Source: Albidovulum sp.
GTDB taxonomy: Bacteria > Pseudomonadota > Alphaproteobacteria > Rhodobacterales > Rhodobacteraceae
DNA: 64,000 nucleotides
Assembly: GCA_028823855.1 (NCBI GenBank)
Contig: JAPPFL010000010.1
Coordinates: 1-64,000, forward strand
Direction: 5' to 3'
Both the position numbers and the translations under genes were made by a program. Under the pieces are notes generated by a model. That model made no database searches and was not told the origin of the DNA. It saw only the letters and a list, made by a program, of their open reading frames with translations. Shown here piece by piece: positions 43,426 through 52,259 of this stretch (the stretch's first letter is position 1; each line of letters starts with the position of its first letter).

Positions 43426-43935
43426 TCAGTCTCTTGGTCCTTCCCTTGTTGGAACTGTATTCGAAACCGGATTTTCATTTCGGCAAGCGCCTTTCTTCAG
43501 ACCCAGATGTTCGATTTCTAGACCGCCCCAGTGCTTTTTCAAATACTCCGCAACGAGCCGCCTGTGACAATGGTGAGGCTGGTCTTCGCTGCATAGAAGG
43601 CAGCCATTGTCTACAATCTCCGGAGACAGGGCGGATTCGACTCGCCGTGACTCCATAAGATTTATGAACCGAAACTCGTACTCCTCCCATGGAATTTTTC
43701 CTTGCCGGTAGCCAGTCAATAATTCCTTCGTGGGAGCGAGGCATGGTTCGTGGACGTATTCCGCGCCGCAAAGTTCGCGTGCCAACCAGGCTAGGTCGCC
43801 TTTCTTGGCGAAACCGGCAAGCTGCGACGTAGTGTGTAGCCTCACATCGACGATTCGAGCAGCGCCGGATTCGCGCAGGAGCTCGAAGAACCGCTGTGCG
43901 GATTTCTTGGTGAAACCGATTGTCGATACCTTCAT
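43426..43935 (-). CDS. DUF488 protein (second of a tandem pair)
   Basis: A 169-residue DUF488-type protein with STIGFTKKSAQRFFELL at the start, ARIVDVRLHTTSQLAGF and the metal/active-site-like CLLCSEDQPHHCHRRLVAEYL. Function of DUF488 is unknown. ATG overlaps the stop of the upstream DUF488 gene by ATGA, with AAGGAAG as ribosome site, so the two are translated together. Confidence 0.82.
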   Translation of the reverse strand: MKVSTIGFTKKSAQRFFELLRESGAARIVDVRLHTTSQLAGFAKKGDLAWLARELCGAEYVHEPCLAPTKELLTGYRQGKIPWEEYEFRFINLMESRRVESALSPEIVDNGCLLCSEDQPHHCHRRLVAEYLKKHWGGLEIEHLGLKKGACRNENPVSNTVPTREGPRD

Positions 43936-44567
43936 CGGACTTCCTTTTTCGACACCCTTGCGACTTGCTTGACGGAATGGCCTACGCGCGTGGTCTGATA
44001 GGAAATTGCTTCTTCGATGAGGTCGCCGTGCGGCATCTCCTGGCGAAACAACGCGTCGCCTTCCTTGCGGTCGAACTCGGCAAGCAGGCGTTCCATTGCG
44101 TTGGAGTGCGGTTCAGGCCTTCCGTCGGGCAAGATATGGGCGACTTCGATACCAAGTTTGTCGAGTTCATGTCCGATGAGAAGCGCCCGATGGCAGTGGA
44201 GCGGTTCCTTCTCGGCACACATCAGAGCCAAATCGTACTTTTCGGCGCCCTGCAAAATTCTCCGTAGGCCGTCGGAAAAGAGCTGAGTGCGCGCGATGCG
44301 GTCGTAACGTATGCGGCCATTTTCGTAACATCTCTGATCGTCCGACCGACCGCCCAGCTCGCGGCCAAGATACGTATACATGATGCCGGAATCGTTGAGC
44401 GCTGCGGCCAACTGCTCGCGGTTGAAATGGGGATTGAAGCGGCTGTAGGGAGCGGAACGCACATCGGCTACGGCAGTCACGCGATTTCCGATCAGGAGTC
44501 TGAGAAAAAAATCCATCGTATGATTGGAATGCCCAATCGTGAAGATCTTTCTTTCATTCTCATGCAC
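43932..44567 (-). CDS. DUF488 protein (first of a tandem pair)
   Basis: About 211 residues. The family start KIFTIGHSNHTMDFFLRLL is followed by AVADVRSAPYSRFNPHFN and ALMCAEKEPLHCHRALLIGHEL, the same Cys-x-E...HCHR layout as its neighbour. GTG 44567 is chosen because the conserved strand follows at once; the frame is open to 44651. The pair differ widely in sequence, so they are paralogues with probably distinct roles and not a recent duplication. Confidence 0.8.
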   Translation of the reverse strand: MHENERKIFTIGHSNHTMDFFLRLLIGNRVTAVADVRSAPYSRFNPHFNREQLAAALNDSGIMYTYLGRELGGRSDDQRCYENGRIRYDRIARTQLFSDGLRRILQGAEKYDLALMCAEKEPLHCHRALLIGHELDKLGIEVAHILPDGRPEPHSNAMERLLAEFDRKEGDALFRQEMPHGDLIEEAISYQTTRVGHSVKQVARVSKKEVR

Positions 44568-44810
44568 GATTCTAATTCCCGCTAGGTTCGATAATGGAAG
44601 CGATGAGCTTGTAAAACGAGTCCTGAAATTATTCTCCAAGGCTGATGACAAGGTGGCACTTGCCTATTCTGTAAGTTCCGCCGATTTTCGCGAGGTATCG
44701 CTGTTCGTATCCGGGGTCGGTAACCCGCAAAGCATAGGGGCTGCCCGCATGGCTGGACCGGCCTTGCAGGCGCCGTTTGGAATTTCCGCATGCTTCGCCT
44801 GGCGCAAAAC

Positions 44811-45155
44811 TTAAGGCGCGATTTCTTCTGCTGCAATCCTCCGCAAATCGGTGGCCCTCTTCCCAGCTGCCTCTATCGGAATCTTGTCGTCGAGACCGTC
44901 ATAGGTGCTGTAGACGTCAACCCAGAGCACATCGACCGGCTCGGCAAGAATCGGAAGATCGAATGGCGAATACGCACCGGCTTTTTCCCAATAGAATTCC
45001 TTATCGAGCAGCCAGATTTCGGCCTGATGACGGAAAGGGCACCGCTTAACCACTGGAACATCGATAATGTCGAGAACTCGGGGACCGCTTCCGTCCCCGA
45101 ATAGGCGTTCGTACTCCGATACCTCCCGGCCGCCGCGTTCGCTAACGGGCCGCAT
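44811..45155 (-). CDS. hypothetical protein in DUF488 operon
   Basis: A 114-residue acidic soluble protein containing VSEYERLFGDG, RVLDIIDVPVVKRCPFRHQA and a Trp-rich EIWLLDKEFYWEKAG stretch. No family is recognised. GGAAG four bases before ATG supports it being real. It precedes the DUF488 pair on the same strand and could be their partner. Confidence 0.6.
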   Translation of the reverse strand: MRPVSERGGREVSEYERLFGDGSGPRVLDIIDVPVVKRCPFRHQAEIWLLDKEFYWEKAGAYSPFDLPILAEPVDVLWVDVYSTYDGLDDKIPIEAAGKRATDLRRIAAEEIAP

Positions 45156-45364
45156 TCAGCTTCCGATCCTCATTCCGGTCGCCCACTCGCGGCCGGCGAT
45201 GCGTCGCCTCGCCAACTTCCGTGAATTTGCAAGATACACGATCCGCTTGATGACGGTCATTGACGCCGTGCCAGATTGAGAAGTATCCGACTGTTAGCCG
45301 AAATCGGATAGTGCCTGAGGAGAGTCTCCGATCCTGATTCGTTCATCGCGATCGAATCCCGCGC

Positions 45365-46579
45365 CTAACCCGCCGCCCGCATCACGAGGCGTAACTCGGT
45401 CTCGTCAAGTAGACTATATTCGGGTAGGCATCCTGACATGCGCTCGCATTCTTCGCGGATGATGGGTACGCCGTCGCCGCGGCGATCCATCATTCGTGAT
45501 CGATCAAGGCCGGTAGGCGCGTTGCAACGGGCAAGCAAGGACACGATGAGCTCGTTCCGGCTGGCCTGCCTTAGGTGGAGGCAGTCCGGTGTCAGAGTGC
45601 TGGCAAGTGCACCTGGAATGTAGAGTTCGAGCCGGTCCCCAAACAGGTGAAGGCGAATTCGCGAACCGGCCATTGAGTAGTCGCGATGCGCAACGGCGTT
45701 CACAAGGGCCTCGAACACGGCTCGCTCGCTGAATTGAGGCTGGTCCGACCTTGCCATTCTCTTTGTTGCCCGCACCATCATATTTCGCCTCACGAAGTGC
45801 AGCGCTTCGGTAACCTGTTCGTCGATGGGGCCTCCGATATCGCGGGAATCGGTTTGATAGTCGGTGTCTGTACGCTCTCCGGCGTAGCTGACCGCCTGGA
45901 TGTAAGAGTGCGGCAACCAACTTTGCGGTTCCGCCGTGCACAGGAGCGCTCCTGCGATGGTCAACCTTTCGTCCTCGTTTTCGTCGTTCGCGACAATGCG
46001 CTGCTTGCGCAAAGCATCTTCTTTTGGGTCGTCCAATGTAAATCTTCGCGTAAGCGAGAATTGCAGATCTGACGGGCTGGATCCGGGAACGATGGATTCG
46101 TCGAAACGAATGAGGCGGGTGGAGCTGCGTTCCTGAATCAATCGCGCGAGTACTTCTGGTGAAATTTCACGCTTTGAACTGCCTATCCTGCGGAAATGTC
46201 CGCCTGGACTCTCGTGGACGAAAAGACTGCGCGTCAAGTCAATCCGGATGACCGGAACTGACCTGCCAGCGGAATCCTTGATCGAAATCTTGCGTATATC
46301 TGCATCGATCGGAGGTTCAATCGAGTCGTTGCAAATTTCCCGGGCCCAGCGTTCAACAATATCCAGGTCTTTCAACGGAATACCGATCACTTTCCGGCTC
46401 ACGTCGTCCAACCCCAGTACCACGGTTCCGCCTAGACCATTCGCCATCGATGCCAAATCGTCGGCGAAACCTCGTCGATCCGGACTTCTGACGCGCTTTC
46501 CGGCAACTTCTACAGGCTTGAACTCCAGGGTCGAATCCTCACCAAGTCGAATGCGATCTACCAAACTGTTGGCTACCAT
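45365..46579 (-). CDS. AlbA_2/Schlafen-type putative DNA-binding protein with C-terminal ATPase-like domain
   Basis: A 404-residue protein. Residues 1-130 form an AlbA_2 (Schlafen AAA_4) domain, with EDSTLEFKP, FADDLASMANGLGGTVVLGL and FRRIGSSKREIS. The C-terminal half has an HATPase-like region with ALVNAVAHRDYSMAGSRIRLHLFGDRLELYIPG. This domain pair is labelled ATP-dependent DNA helicase RecG-like in many genomes although no helicase motifs exist. Members occur in accessory and defence regions. It has its own upstream region and precedes the DUF488 genes on the same strand. Confidence 0.82.
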   Translation of the reverse strand: MVANSLVDRIRLGEDSTLEFKPVEVAGKRVRSPDRRGFADDLASMANGLGGTVVLGLDDVSRKVIGIPLKDLDIVERWAREICNDSIEPPIDADIRKISIKDSAGRSVPVIRIDLTRSLFVHESPGGHFRRIGSSKREISPEVLARLIQERSSTRLIRFDESIVPGSSPSDLQFSLTRRFTLDDPKEDALRKQRIVANDENEDERLTIAGALLCTAEPQSWLPHSYIQAVSYAGERTDTDYQTDSRDIGGPIDEQVTEALHFVRRNMMVRATKRMARSDQPQFSERAVFEALVNAVAHRDYSMAGSRIRLHLFGDRLELYIPGALASTLTPDCLHLRQASRNELIVSLLARCNAPTGLDRSRMMDRRGDGVPIIREECERMSGCLPEYSLLDETELRLVMRAAG

Positions 46580-47309
46580 CGTATTCGCCCCAGTGCCGTT
46601 TACCCATTATAACAATGACAGTGTATTCCGTTAAGCCGAAAGGTTTGACTTAGGCAAGGCCGAAAAACGGCATCCCGGTTGCGGCGTGTAGTCCAAGCGT
46701 ATTCTTCCTCAGGGAATCCAAATAAAATCTAAATTTCAATCAATATGCAGGCTTGGATGGTGCCTAGTTCGCCAAGGAAGGAATGCTCCGTTTTCGCTGT
46801 GAAAGAACGCAAATTGATTTCAGGGCGTTTTTCTTATCTTGCGATTTCAGCCCGGAGCGGGAGCGAGATCCTGCACGTTGCTCTTGCAGGCCGCTCCCCG
46901 CAAGGGAGGCGACCCATGCCGCCGGTGCGTGCCGTTGACGATTTGCGGTGCGGGTATTCAAGGCGGCTTTTCCCGAACATTCTTGCGGAAACGTCTCGCT
47001 CGGCGAATGAAATCATGGATTCGACTCCGTTCTCGGCGGTTTCAACGAATCAGCTAGCGCTCCATTATTTCACGGCTGAAGAGGCCGTTACCGAGCGTTA
47101 GGCATAGGTCCGGCGTTTTGCTTCGAAGGCAATGGGGTTCGGGACTTTCCGTCCGGTGCCAAAACGTTGCCGGATATGATCTCAAATGGACAGAGGAGCA
47201 ACCGTAAGAAACCTCCTTGGAAAAGAAATCCCGCTCCGGATTGTTCCGGAATCACTGAAAAATCCATCGGCAAGGAATTCGTGAAAACCGCCGTCTCAAG
47301 CCAGAATAT
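46580..47309. other. gene-free stretch
   Basis: No frame on either strand has recognisable sequence, a ribosome site or good composition. Probably eroded mobile DNA. Confidence 0.5.
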
Positions 47310-47513
47310 TCCAAGACCCTTCGCCATTGCCGGCCTTGCCGCGGCGCGGGCGAAGGGGAGGGCGGCCGAGCAAATCGACGCCAGGCCGAGGAGATGCTGC
47401 GGGATACGAAGGGCTGCCCGTCCATCAGCGACGTGATCCGCAACCTCTCCATCGGCCGCATGGCTGTCTATCACGACTTCCCGAAGGAGCGGATCCGGGA
47501 GCTCGGGGGCTGA
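47310..47513 (+). pseudogene. serine resolvase C-terminal remnant
   Basis: The plus strand encodes IAGLAAARAKGR, then after a frameshift RGGRPSKS, then in a third frame EEMLRDTKGCPSISDVIRNL followed by SIGRMAVYHDFPKERIREL and a stop. This is the hinge and helix-turn-helix tail of a Tn3/Hin-type serine recombinase, broken by two frame changes. The catalytic N-terminal domain is missing. Bases 47514-47906 hold one weak 95-codon frame with no recognisable features. Confidence 0.75.
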
Positions 47514-47906
47514 CGCGGGCAAGAAGAGGCGGCAATGGACACGCGGGAATTTACGAGGAACTATATCAGGGCAAGCGCCCTGCGAATTCTTAGGGACCGG
47601 ATCGATATCATCAATCCCGATCGCCCGCGCCTGGATTCCGGCCTCCTCGGCCGGCTGCCTGCCGAACGCCCGCTCAATCTCCAGGCCGACGGTCTATCGG
47701 ATGCTACGGCTCAACCGAATTGGCGCTTGAGTGCAAAAGGAAACGGCATCGACAGAACGATATTCGGCACTCATCGCCAGTTCGTCACCGTCTTTATTGT
47801 CATCACATCGTGTTTTGCTTGACCGATGCTACTAATTTGCACCTTCCAATCATCTGCAGGAAAACTATGAACGGTTTATCGATTCGAAACTAGATCGTGA
47901 TTTGGA

Positions 47907-48233
47907 ATGTCTTCTATTCTTCGTTGTTACATCTATGGCTATGACAAGCATTGGGAAGCAATCTGTGTTGATCTCGATATTGCAACGTTTGCGCGATCAA
48001 AGGATGAGGCTATGCGGGAACTAGCTTCCTGTATAGAATTGTACTTAGAAGGCCTTGCAGAACTTCCATCTGAAGAACGTTCGTCTTTTCTGAAACGCCG
48101 GGCTCCGTGGCGCGTCCGCATGAAATTTGCGGTTATAGCATGGCTGACAAGACTTCGTGGTAGCGCACTTTCTCAAGTGCCGCCTCGTGCAGCCTGCTTT
48201 GAAACCGGCAACCCTTTACCCTTGCATCTGTAG
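47907..48233 (+). CDS. HicB-like/DUF1902-type protein, no HicA partner
   Basis: A 108-residue protein with the HicB-like partial RNase H fold pattern: IYGYDKHWEAICVDLDIATFARSKDEAMREL, then CIELYLEGLAELPSEERSSFLKRRAPWRVRM. Proteins of this exact layout (ending with APW and a basic helix) are often solitary and need not be antitoxins. No HicA-like ORF precedes or follows. No clear ribosome site is seen. Bases 48234-48553 contain no gene but carry a small hairpin at 48524-48541. Confidence 0.65.
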   Translation: MSSILRCYIYGYDKHWEAICVDLDIATFARSKDEAMRELASCIELYLEGLAELPSEERSSFLKRRAPWRVRMKFAVIAWLTRLRGSALSQVPPRAACFETGNPLPLHL

Positions 48234-48553
48234 CGTCCCTGTTTGCCAGTGCCGTTCGAAAACTTCTCAAAAGTGCTTTTTTAAGGTCCCCGATTCCTGA
48301 ATGCAGGAGGCGGCGGTTTGCGTTGGCATTGACGCCAATTAGCGGAACAGTCGTTTGTGAAGGCCCGGTTGGCGCATGATACTTCCCAATGCGCCATTGG
48401 GAACATCTTGGCCGTCGGTGCCAGGAGCCGTAACTGTCCGAGGCGTCCCGTAAACACTTCCCTTGAACCGACCGTGACTGCCTTTCTGCCGATCACATTA
48501 AAAGCCGTGCCCTTACGGTTAGGGCTGTTCTAGCGAACAGCGCATTTCAAGAA

Positions 48554-49858
48554 TTAAACCTCCCGCGGCAAAAGGGATTCTTCGTACGGGTAGCGCGAAA
48601 GCACGATATGCCCGTTGTCCAAAATCAGGACTTGATCCTCAAGTTTTACTCCTTCGGCGCCTCCGATTTCTCCCACGTAGCTCTCGACGCACATCACCAT
48701 TCCCGTCTCAATCTCGCCGTCATAGTGGAATTTTTCATCGACGGGATAGTAGATAACCGGCCATTCGTCGCCCATGCCGAGCCCGTGGGCAAGACAGGGA
48801 TAGGTCTGGAATCCGAATCCTTCCTCGACCATGTACCGGCGATCAATGATCTCGCGAAAACTAGCTCCGGTTCTCATGAGGTCCGCGTTGTGGCGGATTT
48901 CGTTCCAGGCAAGAGTATAGAGTTTCCTTTGGTAATCGGTCGGCTTTCCCGGGCCGCAGTTGAAGGCTCGGCTAATGTCCGCCCCGTAGCTCCAGGGACC
49001 GAGCATGCCGCAATCGAAAACCACCATGTCGCCGGCCCTGATCATTCGGGAGGATGCTTCCTGTTGCCAGGGGTTGGTTCTCTCGCCCGAAGCCAGCAAT
49101 CGATAGTCGATCCATTCCCCACCTCCCTCGATCAAAGCTTGCCACATATGCGACCAAAGTTGCAGCTCGGTGACGCCGTTGCGAAGATTGTCGCGCATTC
49201 GGGTCATTCCGTCCTCGGCGACTGCGATAGCCTGATTCATTGCCAGGATTTCTTCCGGGCACTTGATTTTTCTAGCGGCAGCAAGAGCTTCGGCCGGGTC
49301 GCTAACCCGCAAGCCTAAGTCTTCAAGCGCCGCAGTCGCCAGCGAACCCGAACTCTCGACACCGATATGCGTTTCGCTACCGCAATGCCTCGCCACAAGA
49401 TCGGCGATCTGCGCGGCCCAATTCTTCGCCCATTCCTCCTGTCTGTTTCCCGAAAACATATAGGAGAGAGGCAAAATATCGTCGCGGACTTCATCGATAG
49501 TTTCCAGTTGTGCGCCCGTAGACCGGCCCGGAGCACTATCGAAGTAGACGGCATGGCCGTCAGCCGACATAAACAAGTATCCGGCCTTGATGTGCATTTG
49601 AAACAGCGCGCAATTGCGAACGCCTACCGCGTATCGAATGGAAAGCGGTTCCGTAAGCACTACGGCTCCGAAGCCGTATATGGCCAATTGCTCGCGCACT
49701 CTGTTTTTTCGAAAGGCGCGCATCCTCGGAACATCGATAATTCCCTCGGTGTCGATAGATTGCATCGGCGGCGTGATCATCGCAGCCTGTTCCAGGGTCA
49801 GTGGCTGCGGTTTTGCCGCGAAGGAAATCGAATAGTCCGTCGCTTCGTTCATGCGCAT
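48554..49858 (-). CDS. DddP-like M24 family protein
   Basis: A 434-residue M24 protein that resembles DddP, the DMSP lyase of marine alphaproteobacteria: GGGEWIDYRLLASGERTNPW, DISRAFNCGPGKPTDYQ, LAHGLGMGDEWPVIYYP and VMCVESYVGEIGGAEGVKLEDQV. In DddP the iron is held by D-x-D, D, H, E, E, and an Asp near the HGxGxxDE motif is catalytic. Here His, that Asp, both Glu and the later Asp are present, but D-x-D reads FDCG, losing one Asp. It may be a paralogue with another substrate. AAGGATAGGG upstream supports ATG 49858. Confidence 0.75.
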   Translation of the reverse strand: MRMNEATDYSISFAAKPQPLTLEQAAMITPPMQSIDTEGIIDVPRMRAFRKNRVREQLAIYGFGAVVLTEPLSIRYAVGVRNCALFQMHIKAGYLFMSADGHAVYFDSAPGRSTGAQLETIDEVRDDILPLSYMFSGNRQEEWAKNWAAQIADLVARHCGSETHIGVESSGSLATAALEDLGLRVSDPAEALAAARKIKCPEEILAMNQAIAVAEDGMTRMRDNLRNGVTELQLWSHMWQALIEGGGEWIDYRLLASGERTNPWQQEASSRMIRAGDMVVFDCGMLGPWSYGADISRAFNCGPGKPTDYQRKLYTLAWNEIRHNADLMRTGASFREIIDRRYMVEEGFGFQTYPCLAHGLGMGDEWPVIYYPVDEKFHYDGEIETGMVMCVESYVGEIGGAEGVKLEDQVLILDNGHIVLSRYPYEESLLPREV

Positions 49859-50021
49859 TTCCCTATCCTTGCTCCGGAAAGGGTTGCCCGGCCGACGCCA
49901 GCGGCGCCGACACTGCCCGCAGCTCTATTCTAATCTTGTACCGCGAGTTCCGGCTACAAAGTCCGATCCGGTCCCGAAATGAAATACGAATTTCAGAACA
50001 AACAATTTCAGGCAAGCTCGC

Positions 50022-51035
50022 CTACATTGTTTTCGTTGCGATACGTTCGTAGCCGCCTTCAGTGATCATATGAGGGGCTTGGCGAATCGTGGGCGCTTTT
50101 GTGTTTAGTCCGAGCGAACGGCGAACAACAACCATCAGCACTTCCCAATTCGTGCGAAGAAACCCTCGGTCGGGCGCCGGGAGTTGATCCTGGACCGCTT
50201 CATTCAGTTCGGGAAGCGCGTAAAACGGAACCTGCGGATAGAGATGATGCTCCACGTGATTGTTCATGTTCATATATAAAAATCGAGAGAAGCGCGATGT
50301 CGTAAAGGAGCGCGTGCTTTCGACAATCGAGGGCGAGTTTTCCTGCAGTTCGACATGCTGAATTAACGTGTACAGCAGCATCACCGGAGCCCCCAGAATT
50401 CTAGGAATGACGAGAAACCAGAGTGGCCAGTAGATGCCCGATCCGATCAAGGCCGCAATACCCGCGTAAATTAAGATGAATATTCGCGCGTTGCGCGTCA
50501 TTTTCGGGAATTCACCGGCCGGAACGGCCATGCGCATAGTGTCCGTGTACTGCTTCGCGGCCAGCTGGAGGAGCGAAACCAAATGAAAACGCAGGAGATT
50601 GAGGCCCGAGACGTCGTATAGCCAACCCGGGAAATTCATTGGCGTATCAAACGGCATTTGGCTGTCTTTGCCGATATGCCAGGTGTAGGTATGGTGGTTC
50701 GTATGCGAATATCTGCGATGGAGCGGCTCGTCCATGTAGACCAGCGAGGTTGTCCACAGAACGGCTTCATTCAGCCACCTGGTTTTGAACGCGGTTCCAT
50801 GACAGGTTTCATGGCTGAATGAGTACGACGGCACTGTCAAAACGATTCCGTAGGCGAACATTGCCGGCCAGACCCAGAGCGAGTCGAGGGTCAGCCAAAC
50901 CAGAAGCCCCGTCGCAGCCAGCAGCGCCAGCCATTTCGCTATATAGGCAAGCCCGGGCTTGTCGGACCGTTTCGCGATCGATTTAAGAGTCTTCCGGTCG
51001 AGATTGATTCCGCTGGATGCTGCGTTTGTTTCCAT
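50022..51035 (-). CDS. fatty acid desaturase
   Basis: A 337-residue inner-membrane di-iron desaturase. The three His boxes are HETCHGT, HTNHH and HVEHH, spaced as in the delta-type FADS/alkane-hydroxylase fold, with hydrophobic helices between them. It would introduce a double bond into an acyl chain or modify a lipid head group. GGAGG seven bases upstream fixes the start. It runs in the same direction as, and upstream of, the DddP-like gene. Confidence 0.88.
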   Translation of the reverse strand: METNAASSGINLDRKTLKSIAKRSDKPGLAYIAKWLALLAATGLLVWLTLDSLWVWPAMFAYGIVLTVPSYSFSHETCHGTAFKTRWLNEAVLWTTSLVYMDEPLHRRYSHTNHHTYTWHIGKDSQMPFDTPMNFPGWLYDVSGLNLLRFHLVSLLQLAAKQYTDTMRMAVPAGEFPKMTRNARIFILIYAGIAALIGSGIYWPLWFLVIPRILGAPVMLLYTLIQHVELQENSPSIVESTRSFTTSRFSRFLYMNMNNHVEHHLYPQVPFYALPELNEAVQDQLPAPDRGFLRTNWEVLMVVVRRSLGLNTKAPTIRQAPHMITEGGYERIATKTM

Positions 51036-52259
51036 AGTCGATCCTCCGAAATTGTGGCAGACCGCCTAGTCCGCGCTGAATTCGCCGCCGATTCCAAATA
51101 TCGAATCTATAAAAAACTCCAATGGAAACCTTGCCAAAAATAAATTCTCTTTCAACAAATTTTTGAGGCATCCAAACCGCAACGCTGCGTACGATCCGCC
51201 ACCTTTACTTAGATTCCAAGTGTCGATTCATTGGGGCGGTCGCCGACGCTAACATGCTGAATGGCAAGACCTTTAGTAGCATGCAGACATTTTTCAACGC
51301 TTTATATTCCGATCCGGAATACAATGGGATTGAAAACCGTTTCAAACGACCATTCGGCGTTGAAGAAGGCCGCCCTGCCGTAGCGGAAATTGAAATCCCC
51401 GGCTCCTTGTTTGCTGCGGACTGGACAAGCCGCGAAATATTCCGCTTGCTCTCGCGTGTCTCCTTTTCGGGCTACAACCTCACCGGCGGCCGCGTGAACT
51501 TTTCCCGATGGTTTGTTCAAGTTCCCGAACGCATGTGAAAACCGGAAAAGACGAGGTTGAGAGTACGGGTGGAAGTTTCGTCGGCAACGTCCGCGCCTTG
51601 CGCAACTTGGAAGGGTCGCTGCTGCCGAAGCCGAACGCCCCGCCCTTGACTTGGGATATGTATTGCGCCCTCCAAGCCAAGTATGCGCGGGCCCGCCGAA
51701 TCGGATAACAGAGCCGAAGACCAAGCGTGCCGCATTTCAATCGCGGCGGGGCGACATACAAATACAGGTTCTTCTGTTGCCTCAAGGCGGACGGCGCGCG
51801 CCTGCGAGGTTCCGCGAAGGCCAAAGGGGGGCGGAGCGGCCTGCATGACTCCGTTCGTGCGAGCGTGGAAACGACCGGTGAACAGCTGCCGAACAAATGA
51901 ACCCAAGCGGGGCGGCAATCAAAAGATTTGCAGAGTCGGAATGGAGGCACGGCAAATTCTGTTTACTCTACGTTGTTTGGGTCGAATCGAAATGTTTCGC
52001 GTCCGTCGCCGTGTCGAGCGCGGCAAGCATTTGTTCGGCCGCTGTCCAAGCAAACTCGGCATTCCGGACTCTAGAAATATTGGGTCCTATTGCGGAAGCG
52101 TAATTCCTCGAACTAGCTGCCTGCCGCGACCGAATCTTATTCACACAACGTCGCAAATTAATTGCTTCCAAGAGCTTTCCGTCAATACCGTCCAGAGTCT
52201 CGTTTCAAGTTTAGCGGCGAGTAGGCGCGGCACGCGGGAGTGCCGATCCCCGAATGCGT
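51036..52259. other. gene-free stretch with decayed coding traces
   Basis: Several overlapping frames of 70-200 codons occur on both strands, but none has recognised domains or a good start. A discontinuous plus-strand trace (LTWDMYCALQAKYARARRIG at about 51646-51708) suggests a frameshifted ancestral gene that I cannot name. Confidence 0.45.

Noticed and set aside
45365-46579. RecG-like helicase
   Set aside because: Only the AlbA_2 and HATPase-like regions are visible; helicase motifs are absent.
47907-48233. HicAB toxin-antitoxin system
   Set aside because: No HicA-like frame exists on either side and the protein matches solitary HicB-like proteins.
51517-51918. 133-codon minus-strand frame as a gene
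   Set aside because: Several competing frames of equal quality overlap it and no motif or ribosome site supports it.
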